Assembly (NCBI GenBank): GCA_016937795.1
Contig: JAFGVV010000030.1
Location: forward strand, 1-57,549
DNA from: Paludibacteraceae bacterium
Lineage (GTDB): Bacteria > Bacteroidota > Bacteroidia > Bacteroidales > Paludibacteraceae
Length of the DNA: 57,549 nt
Direction: 5' to 3'
In this document: in pieces, positions 37,070 to 45,771 of the stretch
Numbering within the stretch: the stretch's first letter is position 1
How the letters are laid out: every line of letters starts with the position of its first letter
Position numbers and translations under genes: made by a program
Notes under the pieces: generated by a model
What the model saw: only the letters and a program-made list of their open reading frames with translations
What the model was told of the DNA's origin: nothing
The model's database searches: none

Positions 37070-38709
37070 CTTGCTTCCTTATTCCTCAATGCAATATCAT
37101 ACGCTTCGTCGTAATATTTTATAAAATGTTTCCAAAGCGCTTTTGAAGCCACTTCGGAAGCTTTTTTACGAATAAGTTCCATTTCGTCAACATTTGCGTT
37201 CAACAAATCGTTCATCATGGCAGCAATTTGCAGCGCCACTTCATATCCATTGTAGTCCGAACGGGCAATTACTCCCACTCCTTCGCGCACATGTTGCGGC
37301 ATTTTCGATACCCACTGTCCGAAACCTGAAAGTCCTGTGGTAATGGTAGGTACTGCGAATGCCACACTTTCGAGCGGAGTATAGCCCCATGGTTCGTAGT
37401 ACGAAGGAAAAACGGTAAGGTCGAGCCCGATAAGCAAATCGTAATAGCTTTTATCAAAAATACCATCAGCTCCATTCAGATACGAAGGCACAAAAACGAC
37501 TTTCACACGTTCGTTTTCCTGATTGAACATGTGAAACCAGTTGAGTGCGCCCATTACAGGGTCGTTGTAATATTCGTGCAGTTCGTGTGTGGTAGTACGG
37601 TTGTAAGTGTAGAACTTTGCATCAGGTTTTTGCAAGGCCTGCTGCAAATCGACACGCGGACCTTTCACCCAAGCCGGAACCATGATAAAAGCCACTACCT
37701 GACGGGTTGTATCCTGATGATCGTATAAATGTTTGAGTGATTCGATAAAAGTATCTATACCTTTGTTTTTATATTCGTATCTACCAGCCGTTCCCACAAA
37801 GAATGCATCGTCCTCAAGTTTATAGCCAAGCAGAGTTTCTGCAACTTTGCGAAGGGCTGATTTTGCTTCGTTTCGCTTAGATGTAAACGCTTTTCCTTTG
37901 GGCACAAAATCGTTTTCGAATCCATTGGGCGTCACCACATCGGGCACACGTTCGAGCAATTGCGTACATTCATCGGCCGTAATATCGCTTACGGTTGTAA
38001 AACAGTCCACAATGTGCGTTCCGGCCTTTTCGGTGCTGTGTTTCGAGACCATATTTAGCTCGTAAGCCATTTGGTCGCCGTTGTATTCGTTGAGATAATC
38101 GTAAAGCGGTTTGTGATTTCCGGCAATGGAACGCCCTATGGATGTGGCATGTGTAGTAAAAACAGTAGCCACAGCTGGCAAATGCTCTTTGATGTAAAAT
38201 GCACCAAAAGTAGTCATCCACTCGTTGAAATGCGCAATCACCTGATTATCGGCTGTCAGTCCGGCAAAGCGGTAAAAGCTTTCCATCACCATTCCGGTGG
38301 CATATCCAAACATCGACGATTCGTCGTAGTCGCCATAAGCCGGCATCGAATTTACTTTGTATAAATACCACACATGACCGTAAATCTCGTTCTTGCGAAG
38401 CATAAGCGACGAGAAATCGACCAGAATAGCAACCGGTTTTCCGGGAATATCCCAGCGGCCTGTGCGTACGGGCAAATGATATTCTTTGAGGGTAAATTCC
38501 TCAAAACCAGCAAAAAGCTTATTGTCGGCTATAAAAAGTGGATTTACTTTTCCGGCATGCACATCCGGACCAATGAAAAGGAGATTGTCTTTGTATCTTT
38601 TTTGAAGTGTGGCGGCGCGGGTTGATAAAACCGTGTAAATGCCGCCAACCATGTTGCAAACTTCCCAGCTTGTCTCAAATATATATTCGGGAGAACGTTT
38701 TTCTGCCAT
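37045..38709 (-). CDS. Glycogen synthase, GT3 (eukaryote-like) family
   Basis: 554-aa glycosyltransferase that extends glycogen from a nucleotide-glucose donor. The N-terminal ETSWEVCNMVGGIYTVLSTRA is diagnostic of GT3 rather than the bacterial GlgA GT5 family. Other landmarks are ADNQVIAHFNEWMTTFG, FTTHATSIGRSIAG and the C-terminal FPSYYEPWGYTPLESVAF with its GT-B nucleotide-binding glutamate. GT3 enzymes are usual in Bacteroidetes; whether UDP- or ADP-glucose is used cannot be read. The last eight residues, RQLTVDNA, and the stop codon are encoded by a heptamer repeat tract. A TAACTTTG box (38740-38733, minus strand) lies 23 bases upstream. Confidence 0.93.
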   Translation of the reverse strand: MAEKRSPEYIFETSWEVCNMVGGIYTVLSTRAATLQKRYKDNLLFIGPDVHAGKVNPLFIADNKLFAGFEEFTLKEYHLPVRTGRWDIPGKPVAILVDFSSLMLRKNEIYGHVWYLYKVNSMPAYGDYDESSMFGYATGMVMESFYRFAGLTADNQVIAHFNEWMTTFGAFYIKEHLPAVATVFTTHATSIGRSIAGNHKPLYDYLNEYNGDQMAYELNMVSKHSTEKAGTHIVDCFTTVSDITADECTQLLERVPDVVTPNGFENDFVPKGKAFTSKRNEAKSALRKVAETLLGYKLEDDAFFVGTAGRYEYKNKGIDTFIESLKHLYDHQDTTRQVVAFIMVPAWVKGPRVDLQQALQKPDAKFYTYNRTTTHELHEYYNDPVMGALNWFHMFNQENERVKVVFVPSYLNGADGIFDKSYYDLLIGLDLTVFPSYYEPWGYTPLESVAFAVPTITTGLSGFGQWVSKMPQHVREGVGVIARSDYNGYEVALQIAAMMNDLLNANVDEMELIRKKASEVASKALWKHFIKYYDEAYDIALRNKEARQLTVDNA

Positions 38710-38732
38710 TCATTACAAATTTAAAAGTGCTG

Positions 38733-38740
38733 CAAAGTTA
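38733..38740 (-). promoter_or_regulatory. Probable -7 box of glycogen synthase
   Basis: TAACTTTG on the minus strand. No TTG box at the right distance, so moderate support. Confidence 0.45.
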
Positions 38741-38844
38741 ATCAATTAATTGTGTACTATATACATTTAACACAATAAGTTATAAACATTTCACGAAAAT
38801 AACAATTTGTAAAAAACTACTTACTTTTATTGATAAAACTACAG

Positions 38845-39687
38845 TTACCTGACTGATTTATGATAGTTCAGCATACCTTTAATGGGATTTTTTTCGATTT
38901 TCAAAATGCGAATACCGCTTTCAACCCCAGATTTTCGAAGAATATCTGTAAAATAATATGCTACCGAACCCGTGAAACACACAGGATAACTGCTGTAGTC
39001 GTATTGCATCACATTGCGGCGAAGGAAAGCCACAAAGGCATTGTAAATAAGATTATAAACAGCCGGCTCGTGCTGATGCGCTGCCAGAAAAGGCATAAAC
39101 GAAGCCAAAAAACGATTGGGAAATGGCTGTTTGTACACTCTGTCGAGTATAATGGCTGGCGTAAGCTGATATTCGGCCATAAACTTATCGCGAAGTGCAG
39201 CAGGAAGCTGGTTTTTCAGACAATCGCCCACAAACAGTTTCCCGAGCACAGCTCCACTCCCCTCATCACCCAGAATAAAACCCAGCGGTGAAACGTTTTG
39301 CACGATATTTTCGCCATCGTAGAAGCATGAATTCGAGCCTGTGCCCAGAATGCAGGCTATTCCTTTTTCACGTCCAAGCAATGCGCGCGCAGCACCCAGT
39401 AAATCGCTTTCCACACTGATTTCAGCTTCGGCAAAGAACCCTTTGAGTGCATTAGCCACCTGTGCTTTTCGCTCGGGAAGCGCACATCCGGCTCCATAAA
39501 AATGTATCTGCTCTACTTTTGCAGATGCTATCTCAGAAATCAATGCCACTTTCAGCTCCTCACAAATCTCTTCTTCTGTTTGAAAAAACGGATTTATACC
39601 TTTAGTAATAAGCTGTTTCAATACAGTACCTTTTTCTATCAGCATCCATTCGGTCTTTGTTGATCCGCTATCGGCAATAAGTCGCAT
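38845..39687 (-). CDS. BadF/BadG/BcrA/BcrD family kinase, probable amino-sugar kinase
   Basis: 280 aa from the ATG that opens MRLIADSGSTKTEWMLIEKG; a longer frame adds 26 unrelated residues and is rejected. The phosphate-1 loop DSGSTKTEW, ILGTGSNSCFYDGE and ILGDEGSGAVLGK are the ASKHA-fold signatures. The family includes human-type N-acetylglucosamine kinase and the Clostridium MurNAc/GlcNAc kinase MurK. It is divergent from the glycosyltransferase/DUF4922/SpoIID/AmpG-like genes across a 761-base spacer, which supports an amino-sugar substrate derived from peptidoglycan. Confidence 0.85.
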   Translation of the reverse strand: MRLIADSGSTKTEWMLIEKGTVLKQLITKGINPFFQTEEEICEELKVALISEIASAKVEQIHFYGAGCALPERKAQVANALKGFFAEAEISVESDLLGAARALLGREKGIACILGTGSNSCFYDGENIVQNVSPLGFILGDEGSGAVLGKLFVGDCLKNQLPAALRDKFMAEYQLTPAIILDRVYKQPFPNRFLASFMPFLAAHQHEPAVYNLIYNAFVAFLRRNVMQYDYSSYPVCFTGSVAYYFTDILRKSGVESGIRILKIEKNPIKGMLNYHKSVR

Positions 39688-40111
39688 ATATTTGTCTCCC
39701 GGTGAATTATTATTTGCAAGGAATTTTTTTTTGTGCAAATTAACGCAAAATGATCGAAGAGGCAAAATATGCGGAAGTTTTTTGTAGTTGATAGTTCTGA
39801 GTAAGGAGTTTTGAAACTATCTTTCACAAAACGAATAAAAATATTACTTTTACAATTCAGTTTTCGAATTATATTTTATTTTTATTTTAACAGATTAAAT
39901 ATTAATTATTTACAGAAAGAAATTCAAAAGAATAGCAACGCGGATTTAACGGATAAAGCAGATATAACAGATATAAATTGAATAAAAACAGATTTAAATC
40001 CGATTTAAATTTTGACAAGTCAAAATTAGGATGATACGAAACGCAATAACTTCAATCTGAAAATTTCATTTATGAAATTTTATAATCCGTGTAGAAATCA
40101 GTTATCTTTAA
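39688..40111. other. Spacer left of element copy 3
   Basis: AT-rich, with a stretch at 39938-40020 of related words (GGATTTAACGGATAAAGC, CAGATATAACAGATATAA) and a fragment TTTTGACAAGTCAAAA-like palindrome near 40010-40027. No gene. The words around 40083 and 40360 (AATCCGTGTAGAAATCAG and AATCCGCGTTACTG) suggest the miniature element landed inside another dispersed repeat. Confidence 0.5.
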
Positions 40112-40337
40112 TCACTACTGACCGACTAAACATCTGAGATTCTTCGCTACGCTCTGAATGACGGTGTTTTATTTTGATTGTGAGTGGGAGGAGGTAGGTT
40201 GGCGGCCTCGCCGCCAACCTACCTCCTCCCGAGAGCTCAACCAGCTGATAGTCTGTCATTCCGATCCGCCGCGGCGGAGAGGAATCTAACGAGGAGAGAG
40301 AACTCATTCAACTTATTATTAAGTCGGTCAGTAATGA
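40112..40337 (+). mobile_element. Miniature inverted-repeat element, copy 3, complete with target duplication
   Basis: 226 bp, bounded by TCACTACTGACCGA (40112-40125) and TCGGTCAGTAATGA (40324-40337), 13 of 14 bases complementary. It is flanked by a perfect 7-bp direct repeat TCTTTAA (40105-40111 and 40338-40344). Inside lie the two inverted modules (ATTCTTCGCTACGCTCTGAA near 40139 and TGTCATTCCGATCCGCCGCG near 40254), the GC hairpin at 40187-40231 and a second palindrome TCCGCCGCGGCGGA (40265-40278). It has the same orientation as copy 1. No protein is encoded. Confidence 0.92.
40187..40231. repeat. GC-rich perfect hairpin in element copy 3
   Basis: 20-bp perfect arms (40187-40206 and 40212-40231) around CCTCG; a C-G pair leaves loop CTC. 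The arms are identical to those at 9-28 and 34-53, but the central five bases read CGAAG there. Confidence 0.92.
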
Positions 40338-40448
40338 TCTTTAATGAAAAATAATACGCTTAATCCGCGTTACTGTTTCTTTTTAAAATTAATCTGTTAA
40401 AGTAGAATCAAGTTAAAAAATTACAAACATTATCCACAACAATATAAT

Positions 40449-41909
40449 ATGAAGCAAATCAATTGTTTTATTCCATTTGAGAACGCCACACAGGCTGCAA
40501 AAACCATCGAAAACCTCAGTCATTCAGTGCTGCTGAACAAAATCTATTTACTCAGCACAAATCCCGAAAATAGTTTCGAAGGTTACGAAACCATAGTAAT
40601 CGACAATTTGCAAAGCAGCGCTACCATGCAGAAAATTGCAGCAAAATCGGATACCGAATACAGTCTGATTTACACCAAATACACCACACTCGAAACGGGT
40701 CAGTTTGCTTTGGAGCGCTTTGCACGTATTGCTTCCGACACCAAAGCCGGAATGGTTTATTCTGATTATTACGAAGTTAAAGAAGGAAACCGCTCGGCTC
40801 ACCCTGTTATTGATTATCAGGAAGGCAGTCTGCGCGACGATTTCAATTTTGGCTCGGTGCTGTTTTACAATGCTGCTATGCTCCGAAAAGCTGTTGAAGC
40901 AAATCAAAACAATTATCAGTTTGCCGGACTTTACGATCTACGTCTGCGTGTATCGCAACAAGCTGAGCTTTTCCACATCAACGAATATCTCTACACCGAG
41001 GTGGAAACCGACACCCGCAAAAGTGGCGAAAAACAATTCGACTATGTCGATCCACGCAATCGTGCAGTGCAAATTGAAATGGAAATAGCCTGCACCGAAC
41101 ACCTGAAAATGATTGGCGCTTATCTGTCTCCTGAATTCAAAGATATTGCATTCAACGAAAACCATTTTCCTGTGGAAGCTTCGGTGATTATTCCCGTAAA
41201 AAACCGTGCGAAAACCATTGGCGATGCCATAAAGTCGGTTTTAATGCAAAAAACGGCTTTCCCATTCAACCTGATTATTGTGGACAATTATTCGAACGAT
41301 GGCACTTTTGAACTTATTGAGAGCTTTGCTCAAAAAGATGCGCGATTGATTCACATTGTGCCTGAGCGTAAAGATTTAGGCATTGGTGGTTGCTGGAACG
41401 AAGGTGTGCACGACAGCCGTTGTGGAAAATTTGCAGTGCAACTCGACAGCGACGATGTGTATCAGGACGAAAATACGCTGCAGAAAATTGTGGCTGCTTT
41501 TTATGCTCAAAATTGCGCTATGGTAGTGGGTTCGTATACGATGACCAATTTTGCAATGGAAACCATTGCACCCGGACTTATCGATCACAAGGAATGGACT
41601 CCGGATAATGGTCGAAACAATGCACTTCGCATCAACGGATTAGGTGCACCACGCGCATTTTACACACCTGTGCTTCGCGATATAAAAGTGCCTAACACAA
41701 GCTATGGCGAGGATTACGCCCTCGGACTTCGTATCAGTCGCGAGTATCAGATTGGCCGTATTTACGATTCGCTATACCTTTGTCGCCGCTGGGACGAAAA
41801 CTCGGATGCTTCGCTCGATGTGGTAAAAATGAACGGACATAATTTATACAAGGATAAAATCAGAACTATAGAGCTGAAGGCGAGAAAGAAGACAACCCCA
41901 AACACCTAA
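40449..41909 (+). CDS. Glycosyltransferase with two GT-A-like domains (GT2)
   Basis: 486-aa soluble protein. The C-terminal half (from about residue 240) is a standard GT2 domain: EASVIIPVKNRAKTIGDAIK, LIIVDNYSNDGTFELIE and the metal-binding VQLDSDDVYQDE. The N-terminal half resembles a second GT-A fold without an obvious DxD. It precedes the DUF4922, SpoIID and AmpG-like genes on the same strand, 75 bases before the first. It is not part of the polysaccharide locus further right, and its place in this cluster suggests an acceptor tied to peptidoglycan fragments or a storage sugar. Confidence 0.85.
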   Translation: MKQINCFIPFENATQAAKTIENLSHSVLLNKIYLLSTNPENSFEGYETIVIDNLQSSATMQKIAAKSDTEYSLIYTKYTTLETGQFALERFARIASDTKAGMVYSDYYEVKEGNRSAHPVIDYQEGSLRDDFNFGSVLFYNAAMLRKAVEANQNNYQFAGLYDLRLRVSQQAELFHINEYLYTEVETDTRKSGEKQFDYVDPRNRAVQIEMEIACTEHLKMIGAYLSPEFKDIAFNENHFPVEASVIIPVKNRAKTIGDAIKSVLMQKTAFPFNLIIVDNYSNDGTFELIESFAQKDARLIHIVPERKDLGIGGCWNEGVHDSRCGKFAVQLDSDDVYQDENTLQKIVAAFYAQNCAMVVGSYTMTNFAMETIAPGLIDHKEWTPDNGRNNALRINGLGAPRAFYTPVLRDIKVPNTSYGEDYALGLRISREYQIGRIYDSLYLCRRWDENSDASLDVVKMNGHNLYKDKIRTIELKARKKTTPNT

Positions 41910-41984
41910 AGGAGATTTGAAATATATTGATTAATTAAGGGTCAAAATCAAAAGAAGACTACTACAAAAGAAGACTACTATATA

Positions 41985-42923
41985 ATGAAACAAAACGATA
42001 GTAAGCATATACTTCAAACTATAAACCTGAACATCAAACATCTTTTTCACGAGCAGGTTTCCAATTGGGAGCTTGCCCGTGTCAATTTTGCAGGACTGGC
42101 AACGGTAAAATCAAAATCTTTTTCGTTTGGTGATGTTGAAGTAAAAGTGCAGTTCAATCCGGGCCGCATAATTTCGTCGGGTGCAAAAACGGATGCAAAA
42201 AGTATTGCTGCACGTCCGTGTTTCCTTTGCGCAGCCAAACGCCCGCAGGAGCAGACGGCTATTGATTTCGGCGATTACGAAATTCTGGTCAACCCCTTCC
42301 CTATTTTCCCTGATCATTTTACCATTCCGCGCAAAGAACATGTCCCTCAGCAGATTTTGCCTTACTTTGCAGACATGCTTCAGCTTGCTGTGGCAATGGA
42401 TGATTATCTGGTATTTTATAACGGTCCGCAGTGTGGCGCTTCAGCTCCCGACCATATGCATTTTCAGGCTGGCACCAAAGACTTTCTGCCATTGGTAAAT
42501 GATTATAAACGTCTGAAGCGCACACATACCGATTTGCTTTCCGACAATGGAAAAACGCAAGTCTATAGACTCAAAAACTATTTACGTACTGCATATGTCA
42601 TCGAATCAGTTGATTTGGAAAGTGCAAAACTTGCTTTTGAAAATTTGTACGCACAGTTTTCATCATCTCCACTCAGCGCCATAAATGCAACGGAACCAAT
42701 GCTCAATATTGTTTGTACATACGAAAACGACCATTGGACTGTATTTGTAATTCCGCGTAAAGCATTTCGTCCGCTACAATATACAGCTCCCGAAAATGAA
42801 CAATTACTGATAAGTCCCGCTACAGTGGAAATGTGCGGTGTTCTTATTACGCCGATGGAAGCTCATTTTGAAAGAATTACTAAAAATGACATCGAAAGTA
42901 TTTTCGAACAGGTTTCAATATAA
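41985..42923 (+). CDS. DUF4922 protein, HIT-superfamily nucleotidyltransferase/phosphorylase-like
   Basis: 312-aa cytoplasmic protein. The segment GASAPDHMHFQAG contains a His-x-His-x-Gln motif (His157, His159, Gln161) as in HIT-type nucleotidyltransferases and GDP-hexose phosphorylases such as plant VTC2. A PCFLCAAKRP cysteine pair near residue 77 and LVNPFPIFPDHFTIP near residue 105 match the ApaH-like/GalT branch. The likely chemistry is transfer or phosphorolysis at a nucleoside diphosphate; substrate unknown. It is followed by the SpoIID gene after six bases, so the two are certainly cotranscribed. Confidence 0.78.
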   Translation: MKQNDSKHILQTINLNIKHLFHEQVSNWELARVNFAGLATVKSKSFSFGDVEVKVQFNPGRIISSGAKTDAKSIAARPCFLCAAKRPQEQTAIDFGDYEILVNPFPIFPDHFTIPRKEHVPQQILPYFADMLQLAVAMDDYLVFYNGPQCGASAPDHMHFQAGTKDFLPLVNDYKRLKRTHTDLLSDNGKTQVYRLKNYLRTAYVIESVDLESAKLAFENLYAQFSSSPLSAINATEPMLNIVCTYENDHWTVFVIPRKAFRPLQYTAPENEQLLISPATVEMCGVLITPMEAHFERITKNDIESIFEQVSI

Positions 42924-42929
42924 TATCTT

Positions 42930-44261
42930 ATGAATCAGTCAGAACCAATTATACAGGTAGGAATATTATCGTCGGAAAAAATTGAATTTATTCTGAACGG
43001 CACTTTTGTGGATAAAAATGGCAACAGTTTTACAGGCAGGCAAATTGCGCAGATTCAGGGCAATAGCATTCTGTTAAACAGCAATTTGTACGATGAAATA
43101 ATCTTTGAATCTGTTTCAGAGAATGCATCGTTCGATTTAATTGATGTGGTTATTGGCATCAATTTTCATTGGGAACGAAAGGAGAATCAGCGTTTCAAAG
43201 GAGCTCTGAAACTGATTGTGGAGAATGGGCAATTGACAGCTATCAACCGAATCGGCGTTGAGGATTACCTTACAAGCGTTATTTCGAGCGAAATGAGTGC
43301 CACCGCCTCCGACGAACTGCTTAAAGCACATGCAGTGATTTCCCGCAGCTGGTTGTTATATCCATTGCAGGAACAAAGAACAAAGAGCAAAGAGCAAAGA
43401 CATGAGATTGTCAACTCTCAATTGTCAACTGTCAACTACATAAAATGGTACGAACGCGATGCCCACACCCACTTCGATGTATGCGCCGACGACCATTGTC
43501 AGCGTTATCAGGGCATAACACGGGCCTCCACTCAGACTGTGGAAACAGCCATTGAAGCTACGCGTGGCGAAGTGCTAATGTATGATGGCAGTATTTGCGA
43601 TGCTCGTTTTTCGAAATGTTGTGGTGGCGCTTCCGAGACTTTCGAAAATTGTTGGGCACCTGTGCATCATCCTTATTTAGTAAAAGTATTCGATAGTGCA
43701 AAAATGCCCGAAGGTTTCGAAACCAATCTGACAAACGAACAAAATGCTCAAAAATGGATCAGACTGGCTCCTGATGCATTTTGCAATACTTCCGACAAAA
43801 AGGTGTTGGCTCAGGTGCTTAACAATTACGACCAGGAAACTATCGATTTCTATCGCTGGAAAGTAGAATACAGTCAGACTGAAATTGCTGAACTATTGCA
43901 TCGTCGTTCGGGTATTGATTTTGGACAAATTATCGACTTAATTCCGTTAAAACGTGGCGAATCAGGTCGTATCATTGAACTTAAAATTGTGGGAACGCTA
44001 CAAACTGTCGTGGTAGGTAAAGAACTGGAAATACGTAAATGGCTGTCGAACTCGCATCTATACAGCTCGGCATTTGTAGTTGACAAACATGAAATTGCCG
44101 ATGGCATTCCGCAAAAATTTGTACTTAGCGGTGCAGGCTGGGGGCATGGCGTGGGTCTTTGTCAGATTGGTGCCGCCATGATGGGTGAAAAGGGATACAA
44201 ATACGAGGAAATTTTGAAGCATTATTTTAAAGGAGCGAAATTGGAAAAAATGTACCCCTAA
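42930..44261 (+). CDS. SpoIID/LytB domain protein without signal peptide
   Basis: 443 aa. The SpoIID core is visible: VEDYLTSVISSEMSATASDE near residue 110-129, LKAHAVISRSWLL, then CQRYQGITRAS, ATRGEVLMYDGSICDARFSKCCGG and the C-terminal LSGAGWGHGVGLCQIGA. SpoIID proteins cleave or help cleave peptidoglycan glycan strands, normally outside the membrane. Here the ATG lies six bases after the DUF4922 stop and there is no signal peptide or membrane helix, so the protein looks cytoplasmic. Residues 148-170 are encoded by ten heptamers (43371-43440), an in-frame insertion in the middle of the domain between ISRSWLLYP and YIKWYERD. Confidence 0.85.
   Translation: MNQSEPIIQVGILSSEKIEFILNGTFVDKNGNSFTGRQIAQIQGNSILLNSNLYDEIIFESVSENASFDLIDVVIGINFHWERKENQRFKGALKLIVENGQLTAINRIGVEDYLTSVISSEMSATASDELLKAHAVISRSWLLYPLQEQRTKSKEQRHEIVNSQLSTVNYIKWYERDAHTHFDVCADDHCQRYQGITRASTQTVETAIEATRGEVLMYDGSICDARFSKCCGGASETFENCWAPVHHPYLVKVFDSAKMPEGFETNLTNEQNAQKWIRLAPDAFCNTSDKKVLAQVLNNYDQETIDFYRWKVEYSQTEIAELLHRRSGIDFGQIIDLIPLKRGESGRIIELKIVGTLQTVVVGKELEIRKWLSNSHLYSSAFVVDKHEIADGIPQKFVLSGAGWGHGVGLCQIGAAMMGEKGYKYEEILKHYFKGAKLEKMYP
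43371..43440 (+). repeat. Ten-heptamer tract inside the SpoIID gene
   Basis: Units are GAACAAA x2, GAGCAAA x2, GACATGA, GATTGTC, AACTCTC, AATTGTC, AACTGTC, AACTACA: 70 bases in register. The first half shares its word with the tract at 44269-44303, the second with the tract at 37028-37069. The reading frame stays open across it. Confidence 0.9.
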
Positions 44262-44268
44262 TATTTTA

Positions 44269-44303
44269 GAGCAAAGACAAAAGAGCAAACAGCAAAGTTG
44301 AAA
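44269..44303 (+). repeat. Heptamer tract (GAGCAAA)x5 after the SpoIID gene
   Basis: GAGCAAA, GACAAAA, GAGCAAA, CAGCAAA, GTTGAAA, starting seven bases after the SpoIID stop codon. Confidence 0.85.
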
Positions 44304-44362
44304 GAGTGTTGGACGACAAGTTTAATATAATTCTATTTGCAGAAAATTAAATTTAATACAAA

Positions 44363-45688
44363 ATGGGAAACACAGATAATTATTTAAAAGAGGAAAGTAA
44401 TTCAATTCCCCTTCAGGGGTCAGGGGTCAAAAATCGTTCTCCGTGGGCATGGATTCCCACTTTGTATTTTGCACAGGGATTGCCATATGTGGTGGCCATG
44501 ACCGTATCGGTAATTATGTACAAACGCATGGGCATTTCGAACACCGACATTGCCCTTTACACAAGCTGGCTATATTTACCCTGGGTGATAAAACCGTTTT
44601 GGAGTCCGTTTGTAGATTTACTGAAAACCAAACGCTGGTGGGTTGTAAGTATGCAATTGTTGATTGGAGCCGGTCTGGCAGGTGTCGCTTTTCTTATTCC
44701 CATGCCCTTTTTCTTTCAGGCCACATTAGCCGTGTTTTGGCTTATTGCATTTAGTTCGGCCACACACGACATTGCAGCCGACGGTTTTTACATGTTGGCA
44801 CTCGATAGTCCTCAACAATCTTTCTTTGTGGGTATTCGAAGCACTTTTTACCGTATTGCTATGATTTCGGGACAGGGCCTGCTTATAATCCTTGCGGGAG
44901 CTATGGAACGAATTACCGGCGATATTAAACTCTCGTGGAGCATCACTTTTTTTGTACTTGCAGGTATTTTTGTGTTGCTAATGATTTACCACCGTTATAT
45001 TTTACCACGGCCCGATAGCGATAGCTCAGCTTCCAAAACAAATGCAAGTGAAATTTTTCGTGAGTTTGGCATTACTTTCGAGAGCTTTTTCCGGAAAAAA
45101 GAAATTCTGATGGCGCTCACCTTTATGCTCGTTTATCGACTCGGTGAGTCGATGCTTGTAAAAATAGCATCGCCTTTTCTGCTCGACACCCGCGAAACAG
45201 GCGGCCTGGGACTTTCCACCGAACAGGTGGGAATAGTGTATGGCACTGTGGGAGTAATTGCGCTCACGCTGGGCGGTATTTTGGGAGGCATAGCAGCTTC
45301 GCGCGACGGACTGAAACGCTGGATTATGCCTATGGCACTGAGTATTACATTGCCTAATATTGTATATGTGTTTCTGTCATTCTATCAGCCTGAAAGTTTT
45401 TGGCTTATCAGTGCCAGTGTAGCCATTGAGCAATTCGGATACGGATTTGGTTTTGCAGCCTATCTGCTTTACATGATGTATTTTGCCGATGGAGAACACA
45501 AAACAGCGCACTACGCCTTTTGTACAGGCTTTATGGCAGCAGGTATGATGCTTCCGGGCATGGCAGCAGGTTGGCTACAGGAAACGATAGGTTATCAGAA
45601 TTTCTTTCTGATTATTATTGCACTGACCATTCCCACGCTGGCTGTGATACCGTTTTTGAAAATTGATAAGGAATATGGGAAGAAGTAA
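44363..45688 (+). CDS. MFS transporter, AmpG-like (probable muropeptide permease)
   Basis: 441-aa membrane protein with twelve helices. The opening ALTF-like block PTLYFAQGLPYVVAMTVSVI, LPWVIKPFWSPFVDLL and the SSATHDIAADGFYMLAL motif are typical of the AmpG/acetyl-CoA transporter subfamily of MFS. AmpG imports anhydro-muropeptides for recycling. The first ~25 residues are hydrophilic and partly encoded by a CCCCTTCAGGGG palindrome (44408-44419) that also occurs, as its reverse complement, at 36708-36719, so the true N-terminus may be later. Last gene of the cluster, about 100 bases after the SpoIID gene. Confidence 0.85.
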   Translation: MGNTDNYLKEESNSIPLQGSGVKNRSPWAWIPTLYFAQGLPYVVAMTVSVIMYKRMGISNTDIALYTSWLYLPWVIKPFWSPFVDLLKTKRWWVVSMQLLIGAGLAGVAFLIPMPFFFQATLAVFWLIAFSSATHDIAADGFYMLALDSPQQSFFVGIRSTFYRIAMISGQGLLIILAGAMERITGDIKLSWSITFFVLAGIFVLLMIYHRYILPRPDSDSSASKTNASEIFREFGITFESFFRKKEILMALTFMLVYRLGESMLVKIASPFLLDTRETGGLGLSTEQVGIVYGTVGVIALTLGGILGGIAASRDGLKRWIMPMALSITLPNIVYVFLSFYQPESFWLISASVAIEQFGYGFGFAAYLLYMMYFADGEHKTAHYAFCTGFMAAGMMLPGMAAGWLQETIGYQNFFLIIIALTIPTLAVIPFLKIDKEYGKK

Positions 45689-45771
45689 ATGCATTTACAA
45701 TTTATTCATTTATTTACAATTTGTTCATTTACAATTTACAATTTAATAGCTTCGTCTCCTAAAAACCTATT

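Noticed and set aside
39688..39765. Earlier start for the BadF-type kinase, adding 26 residues
   Set aside because: The ASKHA phosphate loop (DSGSTKT) begins at residue 6 from the ATG at 39687, as in the family; the upstream residues look like untranslated leader.
40098..40307. Minus-strand frame with HSERSEESQMF
   Set aside because: Read from element copy 3; the same false-call signature as at 68-277.
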